The notes under the pieces were generated by a model. The model had not been told where the DNA came from and searched no databases. It was given only the letters and a program-made list of their open reading frames with translations. The position numbers and the translations under genes were made by a program. Shown one piece after another: positions 8,661 to 18,173 of a stretch of DNA of 64,000 nucleotides. Numbering within the stretch: the stretch's first letter is position 1; each line of letters begins with the position of its first letter. This DNA is from Pseudomonas aylmerensis (GTDB lineage: Bacteria; Pseudomonadota; Gammaproteobacteria; Pseudomonadales; Pseudomonadaceae), in contig NZ_MAUE01000002.1 in NCBI RefSeq assembly GCF_001702265.1, positions 186,001 through 250,000 on the forward strand. The letters run 5' to 3'.

Positions 8661-11600
8661 AAATAGCCGCCTGCTCAATCCTTGGGCATTGGCGGTGGTC
8701 GCGGTCGCCGTGGGCGGCCTGCTGTGGGCGACGTTCCAGCGCGAAGAAGTCTTCCAGCCGGATGGGCGCCAGCCGGACGCAGTGTCGGCCAACTACGCCG
8801 AGCTGCTGCTGACGGCCCACCCGGATGACGACCACCTGCGCCTGCAGCTGGTTGATTTGCTGATTCGCCTCGGTGACTACACCAAGGCGCGCCAGCACCT
8901 GGAGGCCTGGCCCAAGCCGCAGCCGGAAACCCAGGCGTACTATCGCCTGGAACTGGATGCACTGGTCGCGGCCAGCAGCAACGACCTGATTGCGCAGCAG
9001 GCGCTGGTCGAGCGCCTGGAAACATTCGATCACCGCAAACTGGCGGTGCCACAGCTGCAGAACCTGGCGAAGCTGGCGCTGACATTGCAGGCACCGGCAT
9101 TTGCTGCCAGCGTGTTCGAAGAGATCGCCGCGCGCGATCCGGCGCAGCGCAGTGAATCACTCAAAGCCGCTGCGCAGTGGTTCATGGCCGGTGAAAAACC
9201 CGCGCGTGCCGCGCAGATCTACCTGCAACTCAAACGCGATGCCCAGCAACCGGCCGAGCGACGCGAGTACGCACAACTGGCGTTCAACAGCCTGTTGTCG
9301 GCAGGCCAAGATGAGCAAGCCGCACAGGTGCTCTCCGATGAGTTGCCCGACCTCACCAACCCGCAGACCGATCCGGCCTGGCTGGAGCAGGGCGTCGATG
9401 TCGCCGTGGCGACCAAGCATTACGACCTTGCGCAGCGCGTGCTGCAACAATGGCGCGTGTTGCAGCCGGACAACCCGAAAATTGCACTGAAAGAATTCCA
9501 CGTACGCCTGGCCATCAATGACCTGGCCGGTGCCTGGGAAACCGGCCAGCAATTGACCGTCGATTACCCGGATGACACCGAGCTGCTCGAGCAAATGGCC
9601 CGACTCGGTGAGTGGCGCGGCGATAACGAAGCGGCCCTGGACTACTGGGTTCGCCTGCTCAAGCTCAAGGAAGACCCGGCCACCCGCGAACACGCCTGGC
9701 GCCTGGCCAGCCAACAGTTCGACTTTGACCGCTCGATCCCGTTGCTTGCCGAGATCATGCAACAGCGCGCACTCACCGATATCGAGCTGGATGCGTTGAT
9801 CTACGGTCACGAATCGCGCGGTACACCGGCCGAGGCCGAAGCCTGGTTGCGTACTTACCTGCGCAAATACCCTTCGCACCGCCTGGCCTGGACCCGCTTG
9901 CTGCAAAACCTGGAAAACACCGGGCAGTTCGCCGCCAAAGGCAAGCTCTACAAGGACTACGCCAAACGCTACAAGCTGACCACAGCCGAACAGGTCGACT
10001 GGGCCAGCACCCACATGAAGCTGTTCGAAGAGCAGGCTGCGTGGGACGTGGTCAAGGTGGATGATCCCTCCATTCAGGATCCGGAGTACTGGCACACACG
10101 TGCCGCACTGGCTTGGGACCTGGAGCGCGATGAGGATTTGCGTGTGTCGCTGGAGCGCCTGCTCGCCATCAACGGCAAGTTGGTCAGCGGCGACGAGAGT
10201 CAGTTGATCTCCCTGTATCGCGTCAGCAACCCCCAGCGCGCGCTGGAGTTGATGGTTGCCAGCTGGCACCGCGCCCAGGATCCTCAACGCCTGGTCGAAG
10301 CCCTGCAGCTCGCCCAGGAATTGCAGGACTGGGACCAAGTGATCGCCTTGCTGGATGACGCCCGCAAATACCCGCAGGCCTACGAGCAAGCCCAGGTCCT
10401 GGCCGTGCGTGGCGCGCTGGCTATCGAGCAGGGCGACACGGCCGAGGCCGAGCGCCTGTACCTGCTCGGCTTGTCAAACTACCCGGATGACAACCTGTTC
10501 CGCGAGCGCCTGACCTGGCTGTATGTCGACCAGGCCGACACCGCCAAGCTCAAGCCACTGCTCACCAAGTGGCGTGCCTATGCGCGTGAAGACCGCTTGC
10601 TGTGGCTGCCGTTTGCGAGCGCCAGCCAGTTGCTGGGGCGCGACACCGAGGCCTTGGCGTGGTACCGCATGTACCTCAAGCTCACCCCGAACGACTGGCT
10701 GGTGCAAGCGGCCTACGCCGACGCACTGGACACCGCCGGTTACCAGGACGCCGCCCAGCGCCTGCGCTTGAAGCTGCTGCGTAACCCTGAGGCCGACAAC
10801 CTGCAACCTTCGTCCCAGCGTTATGCGATCTGGCTGCGGTTGATGTCCAGCAGCTACTCGCCTCGCAAGGCGCAGCAGGAATTGTTGAAGTGGAAGGACG
10901 GTTCGCCGTCGATGAAGCAGATGTGGTTCGAGCGTCTGCTGGCCCGCCTGGACGCGACCAACCAGGAAGCGCAGAAAGACCAGTGGTTGGAGTGGGCACG
11001 CAGCCAAGGCTTGAAAGTCGATCGCTACGAGCAGATCCAGGAAGCCCTGCGCAGCCGCAACAAGGCCCAGGTTGAAACCCTGCTGGCCAGCAGCGACTTG
11101 AACCCGGCCCAGCGTTCCCAAGCGCTGAGCCGTCTGGGGCGCACCAACGAAGCCCTGGAGACGAGCCTGTCTGCCCTCGGCGACGACCAGCCGTCTTCAG
11201 TGAACGAGCAACTGCGTCGCCAGGCCGTGGAAATTCACGAAAGCACCCCGCAAGGCGCGTTGCTGTCCTATCAGAAGCAGGATTTCGGTGGCCTGTCGTT
11301 TGACTCGCCGCGCCTGGAAATCGCGCATAACCTGGGTGACAACTGGTACGCCGACCTTGAAGCCGAGCACGGTAACTACAAGGGCGACGACATCATCTCA
11401 TCCCGTATCGGTGATGAGAGCAATGCCGCCCTGACCCTGGTTCGCTCGGTTGAAAACGGCAATTGGAAGCTCTTCGCCGACACCAGCCAGCGCAAGGACG
11501 ATGACCGTAACGGCCTGGGCCTGTCACGCATGTGGCAATTGGGTAACAGCCACCAGATCGAGACCGGCCTGGACTGGCATCGCAAGAGTGACGACAGCGG

Positions 11601-12246
11601 CCTGATGCGTGCTTTCGGCCAGCAGGACCGCGCCTGGGTGGGGGGCCGTCACGGCCTGACCGCACGCGATCAGTTGAGCTGGGAAGTTGCGCAGCGGTCG
11701 TTCTCGACCCGCGCGGGTGACTCGCTGGGGACTGGTCAGGCGTTGAAGCTGGAACTCAACCACACGCTGGAATTCGCCGGGCCTAACTGGACGGTGCGCA
11801 GCGGCCTGGATTACCAGAAAAACAACGTGAAGGATCGCAACCTGGACTACCTGTCCAGCCGCAATGGCGGCGCCGTCAAGATCACGCCTCAGTCGACCGA
11901 CCCTGACACCGGCCAGCTTGATCCTCTCGATGTCGACACCGTGACCGGCGCCGACCTGCTGCAAAGCCGCTATGGCCAGCTCTACGTCGGCACTTCGTGG
12001 CGTCGTGGCATACCCGGCGCACTGGTGCGCAGCAAGCCGCAGTACACCTGGCTGGTGGACATGACGGCGGGCTGGCAATGGACCGATCAGACTTTCAACT
12101 ACGGCATCAACACGGGCATCGGGTTTGAAGTGCTGGGTGATGACGAACTGGCCCTGACCTTCGGTTACCAATCTGCCCCACAGGGCGGGGATGGCAAGTC
12201 CGGCGGCACACTGGGCATGAGCTACGGCGTGCGTTTCGGGCGCTGA
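8638..12246 (+). CDS. pelB: PelB, TPR-rich outer-membrane Pel export porin
   Basis: A 1202-residue protein. A single N-terminal membrane anchor (NPWALAVVAVAVGGLLW) is followed by a long helical TPR scaffold (about residues 40-860). The C-terminal roughly 350 residues alternate polar and aromatic residues as in a beta-barrel and end LGMSYGVRFGR. The length and layout match PelB, which guides PelA and forms the outer-membrane export pore. The start overlaps the pelA end, so translation is probably coupled. Confidence 0.93.
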   Translation: MVSSSATKNSRLLNPWALAVVAVAVGGLLWATFQREEVFQPDGRQPDAVSANYAELLLTAHPDDDHLRLQLVDLLIRLGDYTKARQHLEAWPKPQPETQAYYRLELDALVAASSNDLIAQQALVERLETFDHRKLAVPQLQNLAKLALTLQAPAFAASVFEEIAARDPAQRSESLKAAAQWFMAGEKPARAAQIYLQLKRDAQQPAERREYAQLAFNSLLSAGQDEQAAQVLSDELPDLTNPQTDPAWLEQGVDVAVATKHYDLAQRVLQQWRVLQPDNPKIALKEFHVRLAINDLAGAWETGQQLTVDYPDDTELLEQMARLGEWRGDNEAALDYWVRLLKLKEDPATREHAWRLASQQFDFDRSIPLLAEIMQQRALTDIELDALIYGHESRGTPAEAEAWLRTYLRKYPSHRLAWTRLLQNLENTGQFAAKGKLYKDYAKRYKLTTAEQVDWASTHMKLFEEQAAWDVVKVDDPSIQDPEYWHTRAALAWDLERDEDLRVSLERLLAINGKLVSGDESQLISLYRVSNPQRALELMVASWHRAQDPQRLVEALQLAQELQDWDQVIALLDDARKYPQAYEQAQVLAVRGALAIEQGDTAEAERLYLLGLSNYPDDNLFRERLTWLYVDQADTAKLKPLLTKWRAYAREDRLLWLPFASASQLLGRDTEALAWYRMYLKLTPNDWLVQAAYADALDTAGYQDAAQRLRLKLLRNPEADNLQPSSQRYAIWLRLMSSSYSPRKAQQELLKWKDGSPSMKQMWFERLLARLDATNQEAQKDQWLEWARSQGLKVDRYEQIQEALRSRNKAQVETLLASSDLNPAQRSQALSRLGRTNEALETSLSALGDDQPSSVNEQLRRQAVEIHESTPQGALLSYQKQDFGGLSFDSPRLEIAHNLGDNWYADLEAEHGNYKGDDIISSRIGDESNAALTLVRSVENGNWKLFADTSQRKDDDRNGLGLSRMWQLGNSHQIETGLDWHRKSDDSGLMRAFGQQDRAWVGGRHGLTARDQLSWEVAQRSFSTRAGDSLGTGQALKLELNHTLEFAGPNWTVRSGLDYQKNNVKDRNLDYLSSRNGGAVKITPQSTDPDTGQLDPLDVDTVTGADLLQSRYGQLYVGTSWRRGIPGALVRSKPQYTWLVDMTAGWQWTDQTFNYGINTGIGFEVLGDDELALTFGYQSAPQGGDGKSGGTLGMSYGVRFGR

Positions 12247-12272
12247 TTACAGAATCTACGGGAGAAAAACCT

Positions 12273-12791
12273 ATGCAAGCAATTCGTACACTGAGCCTGG
12301 CCCTGACAGTACTGTTCGTCGCCGGTTGCTCGAGCTTCACCAGTGAAAACAGCCCGAACCTGTCGCGCAGTGCGAAATGGGGCATCGTGCCGATGGTCAA
12401 CTATTCCCAGACCCCGCAAGCCGGTGAGCGCAGCGAGCAGATCCTGCTCAGCGTCCTCAGCAGCCACGGTCTGCAGCCTCGCGTTTACCCGACCACTACC
12501 CAGGGCGAACAAGCGCTGATGGATGACAACGAGCGCCTCACCGGCGCCCTCGAGTGGGCCCGCGACCAGAAGCTCGACTACGTCGTTGCAGGCAGCGTCG
12601 AAGAGTGGCAATACAAGAACGGCCTGGACGGCGAGCCAGCGGTCGGCATCAGCCTGCGCGTGCTGGACGCCAAGGACGGTACCGTGCTCTGGAGCAAGAG
12701 CGGCGCGCGCGCCGGCTGGTCCCGTGAAAGCCTGGCGGGCAATGCTCAGACGGTAATCGACAAACTTGTTGGCGCCCTTCGGTTCGAGTGA
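12273..12791 (+). CDS. pelC: PelC, outer-membrane lipoprotein of Pel export
   Basis: A 172-residue lipoprotein, the same length as P. aeruginosa PelC. The signal peptide ends in the lipobox VAGC, so Cys19 would be lipidated. The mature domain resembles the TolB-N/CsgG-like fold of PelC, which forms a dodecameric ring on the inner face of the outer membrane below the PelB pore. The ribosome site GGGAGAA lies 8 bases upstream of the ATG. It overlaps nothing but is followed immediately by pelD. Confidence 0.9.
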   Translation: MQAIRTLSLALTVLFVAGCSSFTSENSPNLSRSAKWGIVPMVNYSQTPQAGERSEQILLSVLSSHGLQPRVYPTTTQGEQALMDDNERLTGALEWARDQKLDYVVAGSVEEWQYKNGLDGEPAVGISLRVLDAKDGTVLWSKSGARAGWSRESLAGNAQTVIDKLVGALRFE

Positions 12792-12796
12792 ACGCA

Positions 12797-14164
12797 ATGA
12801 ATTCTCCACACATGGATTACAGCCTGGCGCCCCGCGCCAGCGGGCCGGTGTCTTGGCTGGAAACGCTGATAGTGACGGGTGCCGCGATTGGCCTCGGCCT
12901 CTGGCTGACTCCCGAAGACCCGTTGCAGATGCACGGTGGTTTCCCTTGGGTAATCCTGGCGCCGCTGCTGTTAGGTGTGCGTTACGGTTTTGTACGCGGC
13001 TTGTTCAGCGCAGGTCTGCTGGTAGTGGCCTTGTTCGTGCTGCGCTACACCGGGCATGCAGGCTACACCGAGCTTGAGCCGTCGTTTATCGTCGGCGTGC
13101 TGGTGTGCGGGATGCTCGTGGGTGAAGTTCGCGACCTGTGGGTGCGCCGCCTGGAGCGTCTGCAGATGGCCAACGAGTACCGTCAGTACCGTCTTGATGA
13201 GTTCACCCGCGCTCACCAGATCCTGCGGGTTTCCCATGACTTGCTGGAGCAGCGCGTCGCTGGCAGCGATCAGAGCCTGCGCAGTTCGTTGCTGGGCCTG
13301 CGGGAGAAGCTGCGCAGCATGCCGATCGAAGGCGATGCCCTGAGCGACCTGGCCGAGCCGATCGTGGCGATGCTGGGCCAGTACGGTGCCCTGCGCGTTG
13401 CCGGGCTGTACCGTGTCGATGAAAGCGAAAAAAATGTGCTGCCCGAGGCCTTGGCCATGATCGGCGTGATGGGCCCGTTGGGCACCGACGACGGTCTGAT
13501 CACCCTGTGCCTGGAGCGTGGCGAGCTGGTCAGCGTGCGTCAGGACCTGATCGACTCCGGCAACTCCGCGCAGTTCTCATCGCTGCAGGCATGCATCCCG
13601 CTGATCGACGCCGAAGGTCGCCTGCTGGCGATCCTGGCGGTCCGGCAGATGCCGTTCTTCGCGTTCCAGGACCGCACGCTGAGCCTCCTGTCGTTGCTCG
13701 CCGGCCACATCGCCGACCTGTTGCGCCGCGATCCGCAAGTGCTGCGCCTGCCCGATGCCGACGCGCAGCAGTTCACCTTGCAGCTCAAGCGCTCGCTGGT
13801 GGATGCGGAGCAGCACACGTTGCCGGCCGGCCTGTTCGCGTTTGAAATGACGCGCCCCAACGACGAGTTGACGCGTTTGATGGAGCGCAGCCAGCGTGGT
13901 CTCGACCTGCACCTGCCGGTTCGCAACAACCGCGATCATCCTTTGCTGTTGGTCCTGTTGCCGCTGACCAGCCCGGAAGGCACCCAAGGCTACCTGGCGC
14001 GTATCGGCCTGTTGTTGCACGAGCACTTCGGCATCGACACCGATTTTGACAGCCTGGGTGTGCGGGTAATGCCTTTCAACCTGGAGCCTGGCTGTGACCG
14101 CAACGGGCTGCGTAACTTTCTTCACAACGAGTGTGGCCTGAATGATCAGCAAGTGGCTGTTTAG
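12797..14164 (+). CDS. pelD: PelD, c-di-GMP receptor of the Pel synthase
   Basis: Four N-terminal membrane segments (about residues 20-115) are followed by a coiled region, a GAF domain and a degenerate GGDEF domain. With the ATG at 12797 the protein is 455 residues and the RxxD c-di-GMP site (RGLD) falls at R367/D370, as in P. aeruginosa; a GTG at 12788 would add three residues. C-di-GMP binding to PelD activates Pel synthesis by PelF. It is an inner-membrane subunit that works with PelE and PelG, and it overlaps pelE. Confidence 0.92.
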   Translation: MNSPHMDYSLAPRASGPVSWLETLIVTGAAIGLGLWLTPEDPLQMHGGFPWVILAPLLLGVRYGFVRGLFSAGLLVVALFVLRYTGHAGYTELEPSFIVGVLVCGMLVGEVRDLWVRRLERLQMANEYRQYRLDEFTRAHQILRVSHDLLEQRVAGSDQSLRSSLLGLREKLRSMPIEGDALSDLAEPIVAMLGQYGALRVAGLYRVDESEKNVLPEALAMIGVMGPLGTDDGLITLCLERGELVSVRQDLIDSGNSAQFSSLQACIPLIDAEGRLLAILAVRQMPFFAFQDRTLSLLSLLAGHIADLLRRDPQVLRLPDADAQQFTLQLKRSLVDAEQHTLPAGLFAFEMTRPNDELTRLMERSQRGLDLHLPVRNNRDHPLLLVLLPLTSPEGTQGYLARIGLLLHEHFGIDTDFDSLGVRVMPFNLEPGCDRNGLRNFLHNECGLNDQQVAV

Positions 14165-15137
14165 CGGAGCCTTGTTGTTAGAGGCGGGCAGCTGGGCCAG
14201 TTTGTGGCTCAATGCGCCGGAGTTGCATCAACTGCTGGTGTTTATCTTCAGCCACGGCCTCGCCTGCCTGATGCTGTGCGCTGCCGTGTGGCGGATGCTG
14301 CCGGCGCGCTACCGTGCACCGCTTCCCTGGAGCCCGCTGTTCATTTTCTGCCTGGCATTCTTCGTGCCGGTCATCGGTACCTTGGGCGTGGTGGCGGCAA
14401 TCTTCCCGGCGCTGTACCTGCCGCGTAAACGCGACCGCCAGGCCTGGCAGGCTGTCGGCATCCCGGGCCTGCCGTTCCGTGCGCAGGCACAGACACGCAC
14501 GCCGATTTTTGCCGATGGCGGCCTGCAGGATGTGTTGCGTCACGCGCCCGACCCGGACCAGCGCCTGGCAGCCTTGCTGGCGACGCGGCGCATGCCCGGC
14601 AAGGACGCGGTGCCCATCCTCAAATTGGCCCTGGGCGATCCGAGTGACGATGTGCGCCTGCTGGCGTACTCGATGCTCGACAAGCAGGAAAGCGACATCA
14701 ACCTGCACATCCAGATGGCCCTGGAGCAATTGGCCGGCGTGAGCCCACGCATGGCAGGCCCGGTGCACAGCATGCTGGCGCGCTGGTATTGGGAGCTGGC
14801 CTACCTCGGCCTGGCCCAGGGCAGTGTGCTCGAACACGTCCTCAATCAAGCCAGCGAACACGCCGAGCAAGGTTTGGCCGCGGGCGAGGGCGGCGAGCTA
14901 CTGCTGTTGGCGGGACGTATCGCGTTGGAGCGCGGCGAGAACGAGCGAGCTGAAGCGCTGTTGCACGAGGCCGAGCGAAATGGCCTGGGCGCCGCGCAAT
15001 TGCTGCCGTTTCATGCTGAGCTGGCGTTCGAAGCCGGTCGTTATCACGAAATCCCTGGGTTGCTCGCCAGCCTTCCCGAGAAAACCCGCCAGCGTCCTCC
15101 GTTCGCTGAGCTGGTGAGGAGCTGGAATGAATCATAA
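14142..15137 (+). CDS. pelE: PelE, inner-membrane TPR protein of the Pel synthase
   Basis: A 331-residue protein. Two hydrophobic helices (about 3-20 and 65-85, the latter near LFIFCLAFFVPVIGTLGVV) are followed by a soluble helical domain with TPR-like pairs. It overlaps pelD by 23 bases and pelF by 11 bases. PelE links the polytopic inner-membrane subunits to cytoplasmic PelF. Identification rests mainly on position, length and topology. Confidence 0.85.
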   Translation: MISKWLFSGALLLEAGSWASLWLNAPELHQLLVFIFSHGLACLMLCAAVWRMLPARYRAPLPWSPLFIFCLAFFVPVIGTLGVVAAIFPALYLPRKRDRQAWQAVGIPGLPFRAQAQTRTPIFADGGLQDVLRHAPDPDQRLAALLATRRMPGKDAVPILKLALGDPSDDVRLLAYSMLDKQESDINLHIQMALEQLAGVSPRMAGPVHSMLARWYWELAYLGLAQGSVLEHVLNQASEHAEQGLAAGEGGELLLLAGRIALERGENERAEALLHEAERNGLGAAQLLPFHAELAFEAGRYHEIPGLLASLPEKTRQRPPFAELVRSWNES

Positions 15138-16641
15138 GGAAGCGACACCCACCGCTGATATCTGTCTGTTGCTGGAAGGCACCTGGCCGTACGTGCGCGG
15201 CGGGGTATCGAGCTGGATTCACCAGATGATCCTGGGCCTGCCGGAGCTGACCTTTTCGGTCATGTTCATCGGCGGCCAGCGCTCGGCGTACTCCTCGCGA
15301 CGCTATGAAGTGCCGACAAACGTGGTGCACATCGAAGAAGTCTTCCTTGAGGATGCCACCCATCCCGCCAACCAGCGCGGTAAGCCACGCGAGGCCGACC
15401 CGCAGCAGTTGGCCGACCTGTATCGCTTCTTGCACCACCCGGACGCGCCCCCGCGCGAGCTGGGCGAGCGCATGCTCAATTGTATCGCCGAAGGGCACAT
15501 GACCCTCGACGATGTACTGCGCAGCCGCGCCAGTTGGGAGACCCTCAGCGAAGGCTATCGCCAGCATTGCGCCGACCCCTCCTTCGTCAATTATTTCTGG
15601 ACCCTGCGCTCGCTGCAGTCGCCGTTGCTGATGCTCGCCGAAGCTTCGCGCAAGATGCCGCGTGCGCGCGTGCTGCACTCGATCTCCACCGGTTACGCGG
15701 GGCTCCTGGGGTGCATCCTCAAGCATCGCTGGGGATGTCCTTACCTGCTCAGCGAGCACGGCATCTACACCAAGGAGCGCAAGATCGACCTGGCCCAGGC
15801 CACGTGGATCGCCGAAAGCTCCGGCCAGGCGCTCAACCGCAGCCTCGATGGCGGCTCGGGGTATATCCGCACGCTGTGGGTGCGCTATTTCGAACGCATC
15901 GGCCAGTTGGCCTACAACAGCGCCGACAACATCATTGCCTTGTATGACGGCAACCGTCAGCGTCAGATCAAGGACGGCGCCGACCCGAGCCGCACGCAAT
16001 TGATCGCCAATGGCATCGACCTGTCGCAGTGGGCAAAGGCCTTGGAATCCCGCGAGCCGGGCATTGCGCCGGTGGTGGGGCTGATTGGGCGGGTAGTCCC
16101 GATCAAGGACGTCAAGACCTTCCTGCGGGCCATGCGCGGTGTGATCAGCGCCATGCCACAGGCCGAGGGCTGGATTGTCGGCCCCGAAGAGGAAGATCCC
16201 GAGTACGTCAGCGAATGCCGCAGTTTGATGGCCAGTCTGGGGCTTGAAGGCAAGGTGCACTTCCTGGGCTTCCAGCGCATCCAGGACATCCTGCCCAAAC
16301 TGGGCCTGATGGTGCTGACCTCGATCAGCGAGGCCCAGCCGTTGGTGATCCTCGAAGCCTGGGCCGCCGGTACACCGGTGATCAGCAGCGACGTCGGTTC
16401 GTGTCGAGAATTGATCGAAGGTGGCAGCGCCGAAGACCGTGACCTTGGCCTCGCCGGCAAAGTGGTGGCGATCGCCGACCCACAAGCCACCTCGGCGGCG
16501 ATCCTCGAACTGCTGCGCAGCCCGGAACGCTGGAAGGCCGCACAGGCCAGCGGGCTCTTGCGGGTCCACCGTTACTACACCGAAGCCTTGATGCTGCAGC
16601 GCTACCGCGACCTGTACCAGGCAGCCATGGAGAACAATTAA
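15127..16641 (+). CDS. pelF: PelF, cytoplasmic GT4-family Pel glycosyltransferase
   Basis: A 504-residue GT-B glycosyltransferase with no membrane segments. The N-terminal motif EGTWPYVRGGVSSWIH is typical of PelF. The C-terminal donor-binding domain has VGLIGRVVPIKDVKTFL and the GT4 nucleotide-sugar motif EAQPLVILEAWAAGTPV. It polymerises Pel from UDP-GalNAc/UDP-GlcNAc at the inner membrane with PelD, PelE and PelG. It ends one base before the pelG start. Confidence 0.92.
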   Translation: MNHKEATPTADICLLLEGTWPYVRGGVSSWIHQMILGLPELTFSVMFIGGQRSAYSSRRYEVPTNVVHIEEVFLEDATHPANQRGKPREADPQQLADLYRFLHHPDAPPRELGERMLNCIAEGHMTLDDVLRSRASWETLSEGYRQHCADPSFVNYFWTLRSLQSPLLMLAEASRKMPRARVLHSISTGYAGLLGCILKHRWGCPYLLSEHGIYTKERKIDLAQATWIAESSGQALNRSLDGGSGYIRTLWVRYFERIGQLAYNSADNIIALYDGNRQRQIKDGADPSRTQLIANGIDLSQWAKALESREPGIAPVVGLIGRVVPIKDVKTFLRAMRGVISAMPQAEGWIVGPEEEDPEYVSECRSLMASLGLEGKVHFLGFQRIQDILPKLGLMVLTSISEAQPLVILEAWAAGTPVISSDVGSCRELIEGGSAEDRDLGLAGKVVAIADPQATSAAILELLRSPERWKAAQASGLLRVHRYYTEALMLQRYRDLYQAAMENN

Positions 16642-18012
16642 ATGGCCGGTATTGGCTTCGAACTGCGCAAGATTCTTTCGCGCGACTCATACACCGCAAC
16701 CCTGCACGCCTACGTGTATGCGGGCTTGATCAGCTCCGGGCCGTGGGTGTTGTCGATCATCAGCGTAATGCTGGTGGGGATTATCAGCCTCGGCCTGTTG
16801 TTGCCCAACTCACTGGTCGGGCAGTTCCTGGTGACAGTGACCTACCTGATGGCCAGCTCGCTGATCCTCACGGGTGGGCTGCAGTTGTTCTTCACCCGCT
16901 TTGTGTCCGACCAATTGTTCGAGCAACGCTACGAGCAAATCCTGCCGAACCTGTTAGGCATCCTGTTGATGGTCACCGTCGGCGCCGGCGTACTGGGTGT
17001 CATCGTGCTGGCGCTGCTGTTCGATCAGCCCCTGATCTACCGCGTGCTGGTACTGTCGAACTTCGTGGTGCTGTGCAACCTGTGGCTGGTGATCATCTTC
17101 CTCTCGGGGATGAAAAAATATAACCGCATCCTGCTGGTGATGGTGGTGGGTTACGCGCTGATGGTGGCGAGTGCCTGGTTGCTGAGCTTCCTGAAGATGC
17201 CCGGCCTGTTGCTGGCGTTGTTGATCGGGCACGGCAGCCTACTGTTCCTGTACCTCTACGACATCCTGCGCGAATACCGTGCCGAGAAAATGATTGCCTT
17301 CGATTTCCTCAATCGTCGCAACGTGTTCCTCAGCCTGCTGGTCACCGGGTTCTTCTACAACTTCGGCATCTGGGTCGACAAGATCCTGTTCTGGTTCAAC
17401 CCAGGCACTTCCAACGCCGTCATCGGCCCGCTGCGCGCCTCGATCCTGTATGACATGCCGATTTTCATCGCGTACCTGGCGATCATCCCTGGCATGGCGG
17501 TTTTCCTGGTGCGCATCGAAACCGACTTCGCCGAATGGTACGACCGGCTGTTCCGCGCCATACGCGACGGCGAGACCTTGCAGCACATCGGTTCGCTGAA
17601 AACCGAAATGACTCTGTCCATTCGCCAGGGCCTGCTGGAAATCTGCAAGGTCCAGGGCCTCACCGTGGTCCTGCTGTTCCTCTTCGCGCCGCGCTTGCTC
17701 GAGTGGATCGGCATCTCCAGCTACTACCTGCCACTGTTCTACATCGACCTGATCGGCGTGAGCATCCAGGTGGTGTTCATGGCGCTGCTCAACGTGTTCT
17801 TCTACCTCGACAAACGTCGCGTGGTGTTGGAACTGTGCGTACTGTTCGCCGTGTTGAACGCCGGCCTGACCCTCCTCAGCATGCACCTGGGCCCGAGCTT
17901 CTTCGGCTACGGGTTCACGCTGTCGTTGCTGGTGTGTGTTTTGCTGGGGCTGGCGCGCCTGTCGTCGGCGCTGGAAGACCTGGAATATGAGACGTTCATG
18001 TTGGCGCGTTAA
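16642..18012 (+). CDS. pelG: PelG, polytopic inner-membrane Pel synthase subunit
   Basis: A 456-residue integral membrane protein with about 12 hydrophobic helices and the conserved N-terminus MAGIGFELRKIL. The length equals that of P. aeruginosa PelG. It belongs to the MOP/Wzx-like superfamily and is thought to form the inner-membrane passage for the growing polymer, together with PelD and PelE. It is the last gene of the operon and is followed by a strong intrinsic terminator. Confidence 0.92.
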   Translation: MAGIGFELRKILSRDSYTATLHAYVYAGLISSGPWVLSIISVMLVGIISLGLLLPNSLVGQFLVTVTYLMASSLILTGGLQLFFTRFVSDQLFEQRYEQILPNLLGILLMVTVGAGVLGVIVLALLFDQPLIYRVLVLSNFVVLCNLWLVIIFLSGMKKYNRILLVMVVGYALMVASAWLLSFLKMPGLLLALLIGHGSLLFLYLYDILREYRAEKMIAFDFLNRRNVFLSLLVTGFFYNFGIWVDKILFWFNPGTSNAVIGPLRASILYDMPIFIAYLAIIPGMAVFLVRIETDFAEWYDRLFRAIRDGETLQHIGSLKTEMTLSIRQGLLEICKVQGLTVVLLFLFAPRLLEWIGISSYYLPLFYIDLIGVSIQVVFMALLNVFFYLDKRRVVLELCVLFAVLNAGLTLLSMHLGPSFFGYGFTLSLLVCVLLGLARLSSALEDLEYETFMLAR

Positions 18013-18029
18013 GCGTATTTGCGGGTGAT

Positions 18030-18066
18030 AAAAAGGGCACTTGGCGGTTAGGCAAGTGCCCTTTTT
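18030..18066 (+). terminator. intrinsic terminator of the pel operon
   Basis: A perfect 13-bp stem, AAAAAGGGCACTT pairing with AAGTGCCCTTTTT, encloses an 11-base loop. The T-run closes the right arm. It begins 17 bases after pelG and could also work for minus-strand transcripts because of its A-rich left arm. Confidence 0.88.
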
Positions 18067-18173
18067 GTTGCCTGCGGCTTATTGCTCGGCGCTGCCGGGG
18101 TGTACAGCGCCTGAGTGCATGTTGCGGCGCGCACCTGCCCAAGCAGGATGTTGTCATTCTCCGAAGATGTAGC

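Noticed and set aside
14842..16569. 575-codon minus-strand frame across pelE and pelF
   Set aside because: It runs antisense to two genes with clear family features and is another codon-bias shadow.
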